Positions 8,780-20,161 of a stretch of 64,000 nucleotides of DNA are shown piece after piece. This stretch comes from Falsiroseomonas sp050563525. Its GTDB lineage: Bacteria; Pseudomonadota; Alphaproteobacteria; Acetobacterales; Acetobacteraceae. Each line of letters opens with the position of its first letter. Positions within the stretch are counted from its first letter, which is position 1. The DNA is taken from assembly GCF_050563525.1 (NCBI RefSeq), contig NZ_JBNXUN010000008.1, positions 124,001 to 188,000 on the forward strand. The letters are read 5' to 3'. Under the pieces are notes generated by a model, which was not told the DNA's origin, made no database searches, and saw only the letters and a program-made list of their open reading frames with translations. A program made the translations under genes and the position numbers.

Positions 8780-10816
8780 ATGACGGACGCGACAGCGATG
8801 CGAAATTCAGTCTCGCATCGGGAGGACGAGCTGGAACAATTGCGGGTCGCGCTGGAAGATGCGCGCGAGGAGGCGGCCGACCTCGCCGCCGAGCGGCTGC
8901 GCCTGCAGACCGAGCTTGCCGCCTGCACCGATCGGCTACGCGAGGTCGAGGGCCAGTTGGCGCGGCGGGAAGCCGCGGCGGCGGCAGCGCAGGACCGCCT
9001 GCGACCTTACCGGCTGGAGCCAGCCACGGTGATTGGCGGCGCGGCCGGGTCGGCCGACCGCGCCATCGAGGCCGCGACCGCCGAGAACCTTCGTGTGGCA
9101 CTTGAGGAACTGCACGTCATCGCGGAGGAACTGGAGCAGGCAAATGCCGCCTTGGCGGACGCCAACAGCCAGCTCGAACAGCGCGTCGCCGCGCGGACCG
9201 CGGAACTGGAGGCCGCGAACACGCGGTTGCGCGAAAGCGAGGAGCGCCTGCGCCTGGCGCAAAGCTATGCCGGCGCGGGTACCTGGGATTGGGACATCAA
9301 GAATGACCGGGTGGAGTGGTCGGAGGAGTATTTCGACCTGTACGGCCTGGACCCGGATACCACCAATCCGTCCTACGCCACATGGGCAGCCTCCATCCTG
9401 CCGGAGGATCGCGGGGCTGCGGAACTGGCGCTCAGCGCCTGCATCAAGCAGAAGGCGACCGATTTCCACACCGAATACCGCATCATGCACCCGCGCCGGG
9501 GCATGCGCTGGCTTTCGGGGCGCGGCCGCATGGTCTTCGACGAAGCCGGGGAGCCGGTGCGCCTGATCGGCCTGAACATGGACATCACCGACCGCAAGAC
9601 CGCCGAGATGCGGCTGGAGGATGTCAACCGCGGCCTGCGGCGGGAGGTGGAGCAGGAGGTGCGGGCCCGCGAGGCCGCACAGGCGCGCCTGTTCCAGACC
9701 CTGAAGCTGGAGGCGCTGGGCCAGTTGACCGGCGGCGTTGCGCACGACTTCAACAATCTTTTGTCTGTCATCACCAGCGGTGTCGCCCTGCTGCGCACCA
9801 CCAACGACCCGGCGCGGCGCGACAAGCTGGTGGATGCCATGGGCCAGGCCGCCAAGCGCGGTGCGGAGCTGACACGCCGGCTGCTGACCTTCGCCCGGCG
9901 CCAGGCGCTGAACGCCGAGCCGCTCGACCTCGCCGGCTGGCTGGTCGAGATGCGCGACCTGCTGTCGCGGACGCTGCGCGGCGACATCACGATCGGGATC
10001 GAGGCAGGCCAGGATCTGTGGCCGGTGATGGTGGATTCGGGAGAGCTTGAGCTGGCGCTGCTCAACCTCGCCGTGAATGCGCGGGATGCGATGCCGCGCG
10101 GCGGCACGCTGCGCCTGTCCGCCGGGAATGCCACGCTGCGCCGGGCCAGCGACCCCGACCAGCTGGATGGCGATTTCCTGTCGCTGTCCGTGACCGACAG
10201 CGGCACCGGCATGACGCAGGAAGTGCTGGCACGCGCCTTCGAGCCCTTCTTCACCACCAAGGAAGCCGGCCGGGGCACCGGGCTGGGCCTGGCGCAGGTC
10301 TACGGCTTTGTGCGCCAATCCGGCGGCGCCGCGCGCATCTCGAACGCGGCCGAAGGCGGCACGACGGTGACCCTGCTGCTGCCCCGCGCGAAGCAGGCAA
10401 TGGCCGGAAGACCCGCCGACCGGGTGGAGCCGCAGGCCATGGCGGCGCCGCTGCGCGTGCTGCTGGTCGAGGATGACGAGGATGTCGCGGCGCTGACCGA
10501 GGAGATGCTGCGCCACCTCGGCCACCAGGTCGTCCGCGTCGCCTCCGCCGCCCTGGCGATCGCCGCCGTCAACCGGGGCCCGGCGCCGGACCTGGTGCTG
10601 ACCGATGTGGTGATGCCGGGCGAGCAGGATGGCCTCGACCTGGCGCGAAGCCTGGGAGCGGAGCGGCCGGACCTGCCGATCCTGCTGTGCAGCGGCTTCA
10701 GCGGCGCACCGTTGCGGGTGGCCGCGGCCGGGCTGCCGCTGCTACGCAAGCCGTTCGGGCTGGAGGAATTGCGGCGCGCGCTGCTGCGCGCCGCGGAGGC
10801 CAAGCGAGCGGCCTGA
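8780..10816 (+). CDS. Hybrid sensor histidine kinase with PAS and receiver domains
   Basis: A 678-residue cytoplasmic kinase. An N-terminal coiled coil (residues ~10-150, Glu/Ala/Arg-rich) leads to a PAS domain (~155-275, beginning with RLAQSYAGAGTWDWD). A HisKA segment has the phosphorylated His in GGVAHDFNN near residue 322. The ATPase domain has an N box NLAVNARDAMP and G boxes DSGTGM and GRGTGLGLAQ. A C-terminal receiver domain (~560-675) starts LRVLLVEDDED and carries Asp in LVLTDVVMPG. No membrane helix is seen, so the signal is probably internal. It is divergent from cheB, 135 bp away. Its target is unknown. Confidence 0.92.
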   Translation: MTDATAMRNSVSHREDELEQLRVALEDAREEAADLAAERLRLQTELAACTDRLREVEGQLARREAAAAAAQDRLRPYRLEPATVIGGAAGSADRAIEAATAENLRVALEELHVIAEELEQANAALADANSQLEQRVAARTAELEAANTRLRESEERLRLAQSYAGAGTWDWDIKNDRVEWSEEYFDLYGLDPDTTNPSYATWAASILPEDRGAAELALSACIKQKATDFHTEYRIMHPRRGMRWLSGRGRMVFDEAGEPVRLIGLNMDITDRKTAEMRLEDVNRGLRREVEQEVRAREAAQARLFQTLKLEALGQLTGGVAHDFNNLLSVITSGVALLRTTNDPARRDKLVDAMGQAAKRGAELTRRLLTFARRQALNAEPLDLAGWLVEMRDLLSRTLRGDITIGIEAGQDLWPVMVDSGELELALLNLAVNARDAMPRGGTLRLSAGNATLRRASDPDQLDGDFLSLSVTDSGTGMTQEVLARAFEPFFTTKEAGRGTGLGLAQVYGFVRQSGGAARISNAAEGGTTVTLLLPRAKQAMAGRPADRVEPQAMAAPLRVLLVEDDEDVAALTEEMLRHLGHQVVRVASAALAIAAVNRGPAPDLVLTDVVMPGEQDGLDLARSLGAERPDLPILLCSGFSGAPLRVAAAGLPLLRKPFGLEELRRALLRAAEAKRAA

Positions 10817-10819
10817 CGC

Positions 10820-11428
10820 CTATGTGCCGGTCTGTGCCGCAGGGCGGGCGGAGACCCGCGGCTCCGGCCAGCTCTGCATGTCCCGCGGCGTTTCGAAATC
10901 CTGCGCCGCGCCGCGGGCGCGGGCCAGGCCCTGCGGGAAGCCGCTGCGGTCGCCGCGGTGCCGGCGCAACGGCGCGTGGCTGCGCGGCAAGGCGCGTTCG
11001 CGGCTGTGCCGGGCCTCCAGCGCCTGCATCGCGACGAAATCCAGAAGCGCGATGCCTCCGACCATGGCCAGCGCCAGCGCCACGTTGTCCCGCTTCAGGC
11101 CAGCGCCCCGAACCGCCGCCAGCAGCACCGCGGCATCCACCGCATCGCCAGCCAGACGCGCCCGCATGCCGAGGCCGCGGTCGACGGACAGCGACAGCAC
11201 GCCACTCGCCACTTCCCGCGCGCCCATGGCCCGCACCAGGTTTTCCTGGCCGCGCATGCCCAGCGCCCGGGTCAGGCGCCGCGGCGCCAGCATCTGGGTG
11301 ATGCCGAGTCCGATGCTGAACCAGCCCAGCGCACGCGCCAGCCGATCCGCATTGCCGAGGGAGCCCGGGCCGCTGCGCAGGATGCGTGGGTCGCCGCGAG
11401 GGCGGGTGCGGTTCGCGAGGGGGTTCAT
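10820..11428 (-). CDS. Small membrane protein coupled to alcohol dehydrogenase
   Basis: A 202-residue protein. Residues ~30-135 contain the pattern LARALGWFSIGLGITQMLAP, then LVRAMGAREVASGVL and a hydrophobic helix ALAMVGGIALLDFVAM; the last ~60 residues are Arg-rich and polar. This resembles the membrane domain often found at the N-terminus of SRPBCC/cyclase-dehydrase proteins in this bacterial group, here without an SRPBCC domain. Its ATG overlaps the stop of the alcohol dehydrogenase gene by 4 bp, so the two are made together. The function is unknown. Confidence 0.7.
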   Translation of the reverse strand: MNPLANRTRPRGDPRILRSGPGSLGNADRLARALGWFSIGLGITQMLAPRRLTRALGMRGQENLVRAMGAREVASGVLSLSVDRGLGMRARLAGDAVDAAVLLAAVRGAGLKRDNVALALAMVGGIALLDFVAMQALEARHSRERALPRSHAPLRRHRGDRSGFPQGLARARGAAQDFETPRDMQSWPEPRVSARPAAQTGT

Positions 11429-12600
11429 GGCTTCAGCACCACCTTGATGCAGCCGTCCTGCTTGTTGCGGAATACGTTGTACATCTCCGGCCCCTCCTCA
11501 AGCCCCACCGTGTGGGTGATGACGAAGGAGGGGTCGAGCTGGCCTTCCTCGATCCGGCGCAGCAGGTCGTCCGTCCAGCGCCGGACGTGGGTCTGGCCCA
11601 TGCGGAAGGTGAGGCCCTTGTTCATGGCGATGCCCATCGGGAACTTGTCGATGAGCCCGCTGTAGACGCCGGGCACGGACAGGACGCCGCAGGGGCGCGC
11701 GACGTAGATCATCTCCCGCAGCACATGCGGGCGATCATTCTCCATCATCACCACCTGCTTGGCGCGGTCGTACAACGTGTCCGGCTGCGCCAGGCCGACA
11801 TGGCTCTCCATGCCGACGGCGTCGATGCACTTCTCCGGCCCCTTGCCGCCGGTCAGGTCGTTCAGGCGCTCGACGACGCTTTCGGTCTCGAAGTTGATGG
11901 TGATGGCGCCGCCGGCGGCGGCCATGCCGAGGCGTTCCGGCAGGCGGTCGATGGCGACGACCTGCTTGGCGCCGAGCAGCACGGCGCTGCGGATCGCCAT
12001 CTGCCCGACCGGACCGCAGCCCCAGATCGCGACGGTATCCTCCGGCTGGATGTCGCACTGCACGGCGGCCTGCCATCCGGTCGGCAGGATGTCCGACAGG
12101 AACAGAGCCTGCTCGTCCGTCATGCCCGACGGCACCTTGATGTGCGTCTCGTCGGCGAAGGGAACGCGCAGGTATTCGGCCTGGCCGCCCGGGTAGCCGC
12201 CGGTCAGGTGGGTGTAGCCGAACAGGCCTGCGGGCGCGTGGCCGAACAGCTTTTCGGCCGCTTCCGCCTTGCGGTTGCTGACCTCGCAGGCGGACCAGTT
12301 GCCGCGCTTGCATTGCGGACAATTGCCGCAGGTGATGGTGAAGGGCACCACGATGCGGTCGCCCTTCTTCAGCTTGCCCTTCGCCGCCTCGCCTACTTCC
12401 ACCACCTCGCCCATCGTCTCATGGCCCATGATGTCGCCGGGCATCATGGCGGGGATCATGTTGTGGAACAGATGCAGGTCGCTGCCGCAGATGGCGCAGC
12501 TGGTGACCTTGATGATGGCGTCGCGTGGATCCTCGATGGTCGGATCCGTGACGGTGTCGCAGCGGATATCTTCCTTGCCGTGCCAGACGAGGGCTCGCAT
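11425..12600 (-). CDS. Zinc-dependent alcohol/formaldehyde dehydrogenase
   Basis: A 391-residue medium-chain dehydrogenase that oxidises an alcohol or aldehyde with NAD(P). The catalytic zinc site is CAICGSDLH (Cys near residue 37) with GHETMGEVVEVG; the structural zinc loop is CGNCPQCKRGNWSAC with four cysteines. The Rossmann motif WGCGPVGQMA lies near residue 180. The long form with extended loops is that of glutathione-independent formaldehyde-dehydrogenase-like enzymes. The start at 12600 is the ATG of MRALVWHGK; earlier in-frame codons lie within the upstream spacer. It sits in an operon between an alpha/beta hydrolase and a membrane protein. The natural substrate is unknown. Confidence 0.88.
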   Translation of the reverse strand: MRALVWHGKEDIRCDTVTDPTIEDPRDAIIKVTSCAICGSDLHLFHNMIPAMMPGDIMGHETMGEVVEVGEAAKGKLKKGDRIVVPFTITCGNCPQCKRGNWSACEVSNRKAEAAEKLFGHAPAGLFGYTHLTGGYPGGQAEYLRVPFADETHIKVPSGMTDEQALFLSDILPTGWQAAVQCDIQPEDTVAIWGCGPVGQMAIRSAVLLGAKQVVAIDRLPERLGMAAAGGAITINFETESVVERLNDLTGGKGPEKCIDAVGMESHVGLAQPDTLYDRAKQVVMMENDRPHVLREMIYVARPCGVLSVPGVYSGLIDKFPMGIAMNKGLTFRMGQTHVRRWTDDLLRRIEEGQLDPSFVITHTVGLEEGPEMYNVFRNKQDGCIKVVLKP

Positions 12601-12631
12601 CAGGTGTTCCCTTCGGATTTCAACGCCGCGT

Positions 12632-13660
12632 TCAGGATGGAAAGCCGCCACCCGAAGCGGGTTCTGCCGCGACTTGATCACGGTGCCGCGACACGAGGGC
12701 GCGGCCAGCGGTGTCCTCGATCGCCGCGACCACCGCACCGGGGGCCGTGTGGTAGATCATGTGCCCGGCGCCCGGCACGATGCGCAGTTCGCTGCCCGGC
12801 ACCTCCCGGTGCATCCGCCTGGCCTGGCGGCCGAGATCGACGATCCGGTCGCCGTCTCCGGACATGATGAGGACGGGCATCGCAAGCTCGCCGTGGCGGT
12901 GTCGCATCGCGAAGGCGCCCGGGATCATCAGCGCGGTGTCCGCGGCACTGGCACGAAGCTGGGAGGGCCGCAGCGCCAGGCCGAAGGGGAAGCCGCGGCG
13001 GAAATGCCCGGGTACCCGCGCCGGTGCGAACATCTTCCGCAGCAGCATCGGCAGGATCATCAGGCTCACCAGCGGCGCGATGGTGTAGCGCATCACGTCG
13101 CCCAGAACCGGAATGGCGGGGCCGGTGAACAGCACCACGTCCGTGCGCGCCGTCGGCGTGTAGTAGCCGGACAGCAGCACCAGCGCCGCGGCATCGGCGG
13201 GATGATCCAGCGCCATGCGCAGCGCCACCAGCGTGCCCCAGGAATGCCCGACCAGGACTGGGCGGTCCACGCCCATGCGGGCCAGGGCGCGATGGATCAG
13301 CCGGGCCTGCGCCGCGGCGCTCCACACGCGGCTGCGTGGCCGGTCGCTGTGGCCGAAGCCGGGGCGGTCGATGGCGATCACGTGGTGGCGGCGCGCCAGC
13401 GCATCGAACACGCCGCTGAGGACGAAATCCTCCGCCATCGCGCCATTGCCGTGCAGCAGCACCACGGGTGGACCCTCCCCCGCCTCGATCACATGCAGCC
13501 GCACGCCATCGACCGTGAGGAAGCGCCCGAGCGGCGGGTTGCGCCTCTCGCTGCGCCGGGCCAGCAGGTGGTTGGCCAGCGCAGCGCCGCCCAGCACGGC
13601 GGCGGCACCGGCCAGCCAGGCGCCGGTCGAGGCGGGGCGAGGAGCGGAGAGGCGGGACAT
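12632..13660 (-). CDS. Alpha/beta hydrolase
   Basis: A 342-residue hydrolase, first gene of the operon hydrolase - dehydrogenase - membrane protein. An N-terminal hydrophobic stretch (residues ~12-30) may anchor it in the membrane. The fold markers are the oxyanion loop HGNG, the nucleophile elbow GHSWG near residue 130, the acid in MSGDGDRIVD and the catalytic His in GAGHMIYH. The ATG at 13660 gives MSRLSAPRP; the frame stays open upstream, but the sequence there belongs to the glycine riboswitch region. Its substrate is not predictable. It ends 31 bp before the dehydrogenase start. Confidence 0.85.
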   Translation of the reverse strand: MSRLSAPRPASTGAWLAGAAAVLGGAALANHLLARRSERRNPPLGRFLTVDGVRLHVIEAGEGPPVVLLHGNGAMAEDFVLSGVFDALARRHHVIAIDRPGFGHSDRPRSRVWSAAAQARLIHRALARMGVDRPVLVGHSWGTLVALRMALDHPADAAALVLLSGYYTPTARTDVVLFTGPAIPVLGDVMRYTIAPLVSLMILPMLLRKMFAPARVPGHFRRGFPFGLALRPSQLRASAADTALMIPGAFAMRHRHGELAMPVLIMSGDGDRIVDLGRQARRMHREVPGSELRIVPGAGHMIYHTAPGAVVAAIEDTAGRALVSRHRDQVAAEPASGGGFPS

Positions 13661-13860
13661 GGCCTGGGTTCCGGATTTGCAGACCGCCAACGTGCTGCGG
13701 TGCAGCAAGTTGCCCGAAGCCTGGCTGCACCGGTCCGAGGCACTTTCTGGCCGCATCTGCGCGATCATGCAGCGCCGCCGCGCCGCGACCCTCACACGGC
13801 CGGCTATCGCGCCGTTGCGCGCGGCCAGCGGCTCGGGCATACCCGCTGCTCCCGCAACTC

Positions 13861-14092
13861 CGCGCGGGAGAGAGCGGTGCCGTCGCCCTTTGGGCTGGTG
13901 GCGCCGCCGCCGAAGGCGCAACCGGCCCCCGGAAACGCTCAGGCAGATAGGGCCGCGCGGGATGCCATCGAAAGGCGGCAACGGGACTCTGGAAAGCTCG
14001 CTCCCCGAACGGGGTGCGGCACCGACGGAGTAAGGCTCGCGCCGGTGGCACGGACCGAATCTCTCAGGTCACCGGACAGAGGGGGGCCACGG
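13861..14092 (+). promoter_or_regulatory. Tandem glycine riboswitch (gcvT leader)
   Basis: Two glycine aptamers lie in series before gcvT. Aptamer 1 (13861 to about 13961) has GGGAGAGAGC at its 5' side, CCGAAGGCGCAA at 13910-13921 and CGGAAACGCTCAGGCA at 13930-13945. Aptamer 2 (about 13980-14092) has GGACTCTGGAAAG, CACCGACGGAGTAAG at 14020-14034, and GAATCTCTCAGGTCACC followed by GGACAGAGGGGG. Glycine binding normally switches on the glycine cleavage operon. About 45 bases separate it from the gcvT start, where the G-rich ribosome-binding region could serve as the expression platform. Upstream, 13661-13860 holds no gene and must carry the promoters for gcvT and for the divergent hydrolase. 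Confidence 0.93.
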
Positions 14093-14137
14093 ATTGACCC
14101 GGCGCCGCTTTGGCGACGGGAAGCCTTTGGGGGCACC

Positions 14138-15238
14138 GTGGCCGATACCGAATTGCTCGAGACACCGCTCGCGGCGCTGCATCGCGACCTGGGCGGCCGC
14201 ATGGTGCCCTTCGCCGGCTACGCGATGCCGGTGCAATACCCTGCCGGGATCATGGCCGAGCACCTGCACACGCGGGCCAGCGCCGGCCTGTTCGACGTGT
14301 CCCACATGGGCCAGGCCGAGCTGATCGGTGAAGGCGCCGCGGCGGCGCTGGAGAAGCTGACGCCGGCGGATGTGCAGATATTGAAGCCCGGACGGCAGCG
14401 CTACGGGCTGCTGATGACGGAACAGGGCGGCATCCTGGACGATTTCATGGTGGCCAATCGCGGCGACCGGCTGTTCCTGGTGCTCAACGCCTCCCGCAAG
14501 CACCTGGACATCCCGGCCATCGAGGCGGTGCTGCCCGCCGGCGTCACGCTGAGGCCGCTGCCCGACCGGGCGCTGATCGCGTTGCAGGGGCCGGCCGCGG
14601 TGCCGGCGCTGGCCACGCTGGCGCCCGGCGTCGCCGCCATGAAGTTCATGGATTTCGCCGAGCACGAGATTGCGGGCATCGCCTGCCTGGTCAGCCGCAG
14701 CGGCTATACCGGAGAAGACGGCGTCGAGATTTCCGTGCCGGCCGAACAGGCGGAGGCGCTGGCGAAGGCGCTGCTGGCGCTGCCGGGCGTGCTGCCGGCC
14801 GGGCTCGGCGCACGCGATTCGCTGCGGCTGGAGGCCGGGCTGTGCCTCTACGGCAATGACCTGGATGAGACCACCAGCCCGGTCGAGGCCAACCTGGTCT
14901 GGACCATGGGCAAGCGCCGCCGCACCGCCTGGGATTTCCTTGGCGCCGAACGCTGCCGCGCGGAACTGGACAATGGTCCGTCGCGCCTGCGCGTCGGCAT
15001 CCAGCCGGAAGGCCGCCAGCCCGCGCGCGGCCACACGCCGGTGCAGCTGGCCGGCGAGACGGTCGGCGAAGTGACCTCCGGCGGCTTCGGCCCCTCCGTC
15101 AACGCGCCGGTCGCCATGGGCTATGTCGCGCGCGACGCGGCGACCGATGGCACGGCCATCGCGCTTTCGGTGCGCGGCAAGGCGCTGCCCGCCCGCATCT
15201 GCCCCCTGCCCTTCACCCCCCACCGCTACGCCCGCTGA
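14138..15238 (+). CDS. gcvT: Glycine cleavage system aminomethyltransferase (T protein)
   Basis: A 366-residue cytoplasmic enzyme that takes the aminomethyl group from lipoyl-GcvH, releasing ammonia and forming 5,10-methylene-tetrahydrofolate. Recognisable motifs are MVPFAGYAMPVQY near the start, FDVSHMGQ near residue 52, SRSGYTGEDGVEI near 185 and GLGARDSLRLEAGLCLYGND near 225, where the Asp contributes to catalysis. The start is a GTG at 14138, after a G-rich stretch; no ATG exists upstream in frame before the riboswitch. It is the first gene of gcvT-gcvH-gcvP-pncC. The length fits the family. Confidence 0.95.
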   Translation: MADTELLETPLAALHRDLGGRMVPFAGYAMPVQYPAGIMAEHLHTRASAGLFDVSHMGQAELIGEGAAAALEKLTPADVQILKPGRQRYGLLMTEQGGILDDFMVANRGDRLFLVLNASRKHLDIPAIEAVLPAGVTLRPLPDRALIALQGPAAVPALATLAPGVAAMKFMDFAEHEIAGIACLVSRSGYTGEDGVEISVPAEQAEALAKALLALPGVLPAGLGARDSLRLEAGLCLYGNDLDETTSPVEANLVWTMGKRRRTAWDFLGAERCRAELDNGPSRLRVGIQPEGRQPARGHTPVQLAGETVGEVTSGGFGPSVNAPVAMGYVARDAATDGTAIALSVRGKALPARICPLPFTPHRYAR

Positions 15239-15252
15239 GAAGGATTTCCGAC

Positions 15253-15626
15253 ATGGCCGAATTGCGATTCACCAAGGACCATGAATGGGTGCGGCTGGAG
15301 GGCGATGTCGCCACCGTCGGCATCACCGACCATGCGCAGAACGCGCTGGGCGACGTGGTGTTCGTCGACCTGCCGGAAGCCGGGCGCGAGGTGACGGAAG
15401 GAGAGGCGATCGCCGTGGTCGAGAGCGTCAAGGCGGCCTCCGACGTCTATGCCCCGGTCGCCGGCAAGGTGGTCGAGACCAACGCGGCGCTGACGGAAAA
15501 CCCGGCGCTGATCAACAGCGCGCCGACCGGCGAGGGCTGGTTCTTCAAGCTGTCGGGTGTCGATGCCGCGACCGTCGCCGGGCTGATGGACGAAGCCGCT
15601 TACGCCGCCTTCGTGGACGAACTGGC

Positions 15627-15630
<4 letters not shown>
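15253..15630 (+). CDS. gcvH: Glycine cleavage system H protein
   Basis: A 125-residue lipoyl carrier protein that shuttles the aminomethyl intermediate between GcvP, GcvT and lipoamide dehydrogenase. The start FTKDHEWVR is typical, as is the lipoylation site ESVKAASD with Lys near residue 59. It begins 14 bp after gcvT, preceded by a GAAGGA-type ribosome-binding site, and its stop overlaps the gcvP ATG by 4 bp (ATGA). The length and full set of motifs indicate an intact gene. Confidence 0.97.
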
Positions 15631-18529
<2,899 letters not shown>

Positions 18530-18533
<4 letters not shown>

Positions 18534-19012
18534 ACGAGGTCTTTGCCCGCGCCGCGGAGATCGGCGCGCGGCTGAAGGCGCGCGGGGAAACGGTTGGCGT
18601 GGCCGAATCCTCCGCCGGCGGCCTGGTCTCGACAGGGTTGCTCGCCATGCCGGGGGCAAGCGCCTATTTCGTCGGCGGCGCCGTGGTCTACACGGCGCAG
18701 GCGCGCGGTGCGCTGCTCGGCATCACGGCAGCCGAGATGGCCGGCCTGCGATCCTCCTCCGAGCCCTACGCCTTGCTGCTGGCGCGGACGGTGCGGGCGC
18801 GCTTCGGCACGGATTGGGGCATTGCCGAGACTGGCGCGGCGGGTCCGGCCGGCAACCGCTACGGCGACGCGGCGGGGCATAGCTGTCTCGCCATCAGCGG
18901 CCCCGTCGAACGGGTGGTGACGCTGGAGACCGGCAGCACTGACCGGGAGGCCAACATGCGGGCCTTCACCCTGGCGCTGCTGGACCTGTTCGGCCACGCG
19001 CTGGACGGCTAG
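18530..19012 (+). CDS. pncC: CinA C-terminal family nicotinamide-nucleotide amidohydrolase
   Basis: A 160-residue stand-alone CinA C-terminal domain. Members deamidate nicotinamide mononucleotide to nicotinic acid mononucleotide in NAD salvage. Typical motifs are VGVAESSAGGLVSTGL near the N-terminus, FVGGAVVYTAQARGALLG, and AETGAAGPAGNRYGDAAG near residue 100. The start is a GTG whose last bases overlap the gcvP stop (GTGA), so translation is coupled to glycine cleavage. The 3' end overlaps the convergent lpxK gene by 4 bp. The molecular function is inferred from the family; activity varies among members. Confidence 0.85.
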
Positions 19013-19995
19013 GCCGGGATTGGCACCCGGCCTGCCAAGGGGTCCAGCAGGCTCTCGATCTGCGCCGATTCCGCCCATTCCAGCGCCACGGTCACCACCG
19101 TGACGCGGGACCGGAACTGCGGCGGAATGCGGACGAAGTCCTTTTTCGTCGTTACCGGCAGCGCGCGCAGCGAATCGGCCTGGGCCAGCAGGTCCTGCAT
19201 GTCCCCGGCATCGAAGGGATAGTGGTCGGCGAAGGCTTCCCGGCCTGCCAGCACCGCCCCGGCCATCTGCAGGGTCGAGAAGAACTTGCGCGGGTTGGCT
19301 ATGCCGCAGAAGGCGAAGACCGGCTGCCCGGCCAGCATCGCAGCCTCCGGCCCCGGCACCAGGCGCGCATGCAGCACGCGCAGGTTGCGCGGCAACTGGT
19401 CGAGCGCGCCGGTTTCATCCTCCCCGATCAGCACGGCGGCGTGGCTGCGGGCGGCGGCGGCGGCGACGGGCTCGCGCAGCGGCCCGCTCGGAATCACCCG
19501 GCCATTGCCGAAGCCGAAGCTGCCGTCGATGACCAGCAGCGACAGATCCTTGTGCAGGCCCGGGTTCTGCAACCCATCATCCATCACCAGCGCCTGCGCA
19601 TTGGCGGCGATCGCCGCCTGCGCGCCGAGCGCACGGTCCGCGGAAACCCAGGTCGGCCGCACATCGGCCAGCAGCAGCGCCTCGTCGCCCACCATGGTGC
19701 TGTCATGCGTGGCGGGGTCGACCCTCAGGGGGCCCTTCTGGGTGCCGCCATAGCCGCGCAGCAGGAAATGCGCGGCGACGCCGCGATCCGCAAGCCGGCG
19801 GCCGAGATCCATGGCGACAGTGGTCTTGCCGGCACCGCCCGCGGTCGCATTGCCGCAGCAGATGACCGGAATCGGCGCCTGCCAGCCGGGGCGCGCCATG
19901 CGGCGGGCGGTGGCCTGCGCGTACAGCGCGGAGAAGGGGGACAGCAGCAGGGGCATGACCCCCCCACTGCCCGCCCAGAAGGCGGGTGCTCGCAT
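19009..19995 (-). CDS. lpxK: Tetraacyldisaccharide 4'-kinase
   Basis: A 328-residue inner-membrane-associated kinase that phosphorylates the 4' position of the lipid A precursor disaccharide. The P-loop GNATAGGAGKTT lies near residues 48-59, and MDDGLQNPGLHKDLSLLVID near residue 140 is the conserved LpxK region. The N-terminus carries a hydrophobic segment (MPLLLSPFSALYAQA). It is the last gene of the minus-strand lipid A group, 166 bp downstream of waaA. It is convergent with pncC, sharing 4 bp. The gene appears intact. Confidence 0.95.
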   Translation of the reverse strand: MRAPAFWAGSGGVMPLLLSPFSALYAQATARRMARPGWQAPIPVICCGNATAGGAGKTTVAMDLGRRLADRGVAAHFLLRGYGGTQKGPLRVDPATHDSTMVGDEALLLADVRPTWVSADRALGAQAAIAANAQALVMDDGLQNPGLHKDLSLLVIDGSFGFGNGRVIPSGPLREPVAAAAARSHAAVLIGEDETGALDQLPRNLRVLHARLVPGPEAAMLAGQPVFAFCGIANPRKFFSTLQMAGAVLAGREAFADHYPFDAGDMQDLLAQADSLRALPVTTKKDFVRIPPQFRSRVTVVTVALEWAESAQIESLLDPLAGRVPIPA

Positions 19996-20161
19996 CAGGC
20001 CTCGACCATGTTGTTCCGTTCAGACCCCCGCCGTCCCGACAACACGACCCGAGGGGCGCGCATGGCCGGGCAGGACCGCATCCGCCCGATCTCGGGCGCC
20101 GTCCGTGGCGGGGGCCGACCTTGCCGCCCCCGTCCGGACCCAGTTGCCATGGCCGCTCGCC

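Noticed and set aside
12269..14137. Very long open frame preceding gcvT
   Set aside because: It crosses the riboswitch and the hydrolase and dehydrogenase genes in antisense; high G+C makes such shadows common.
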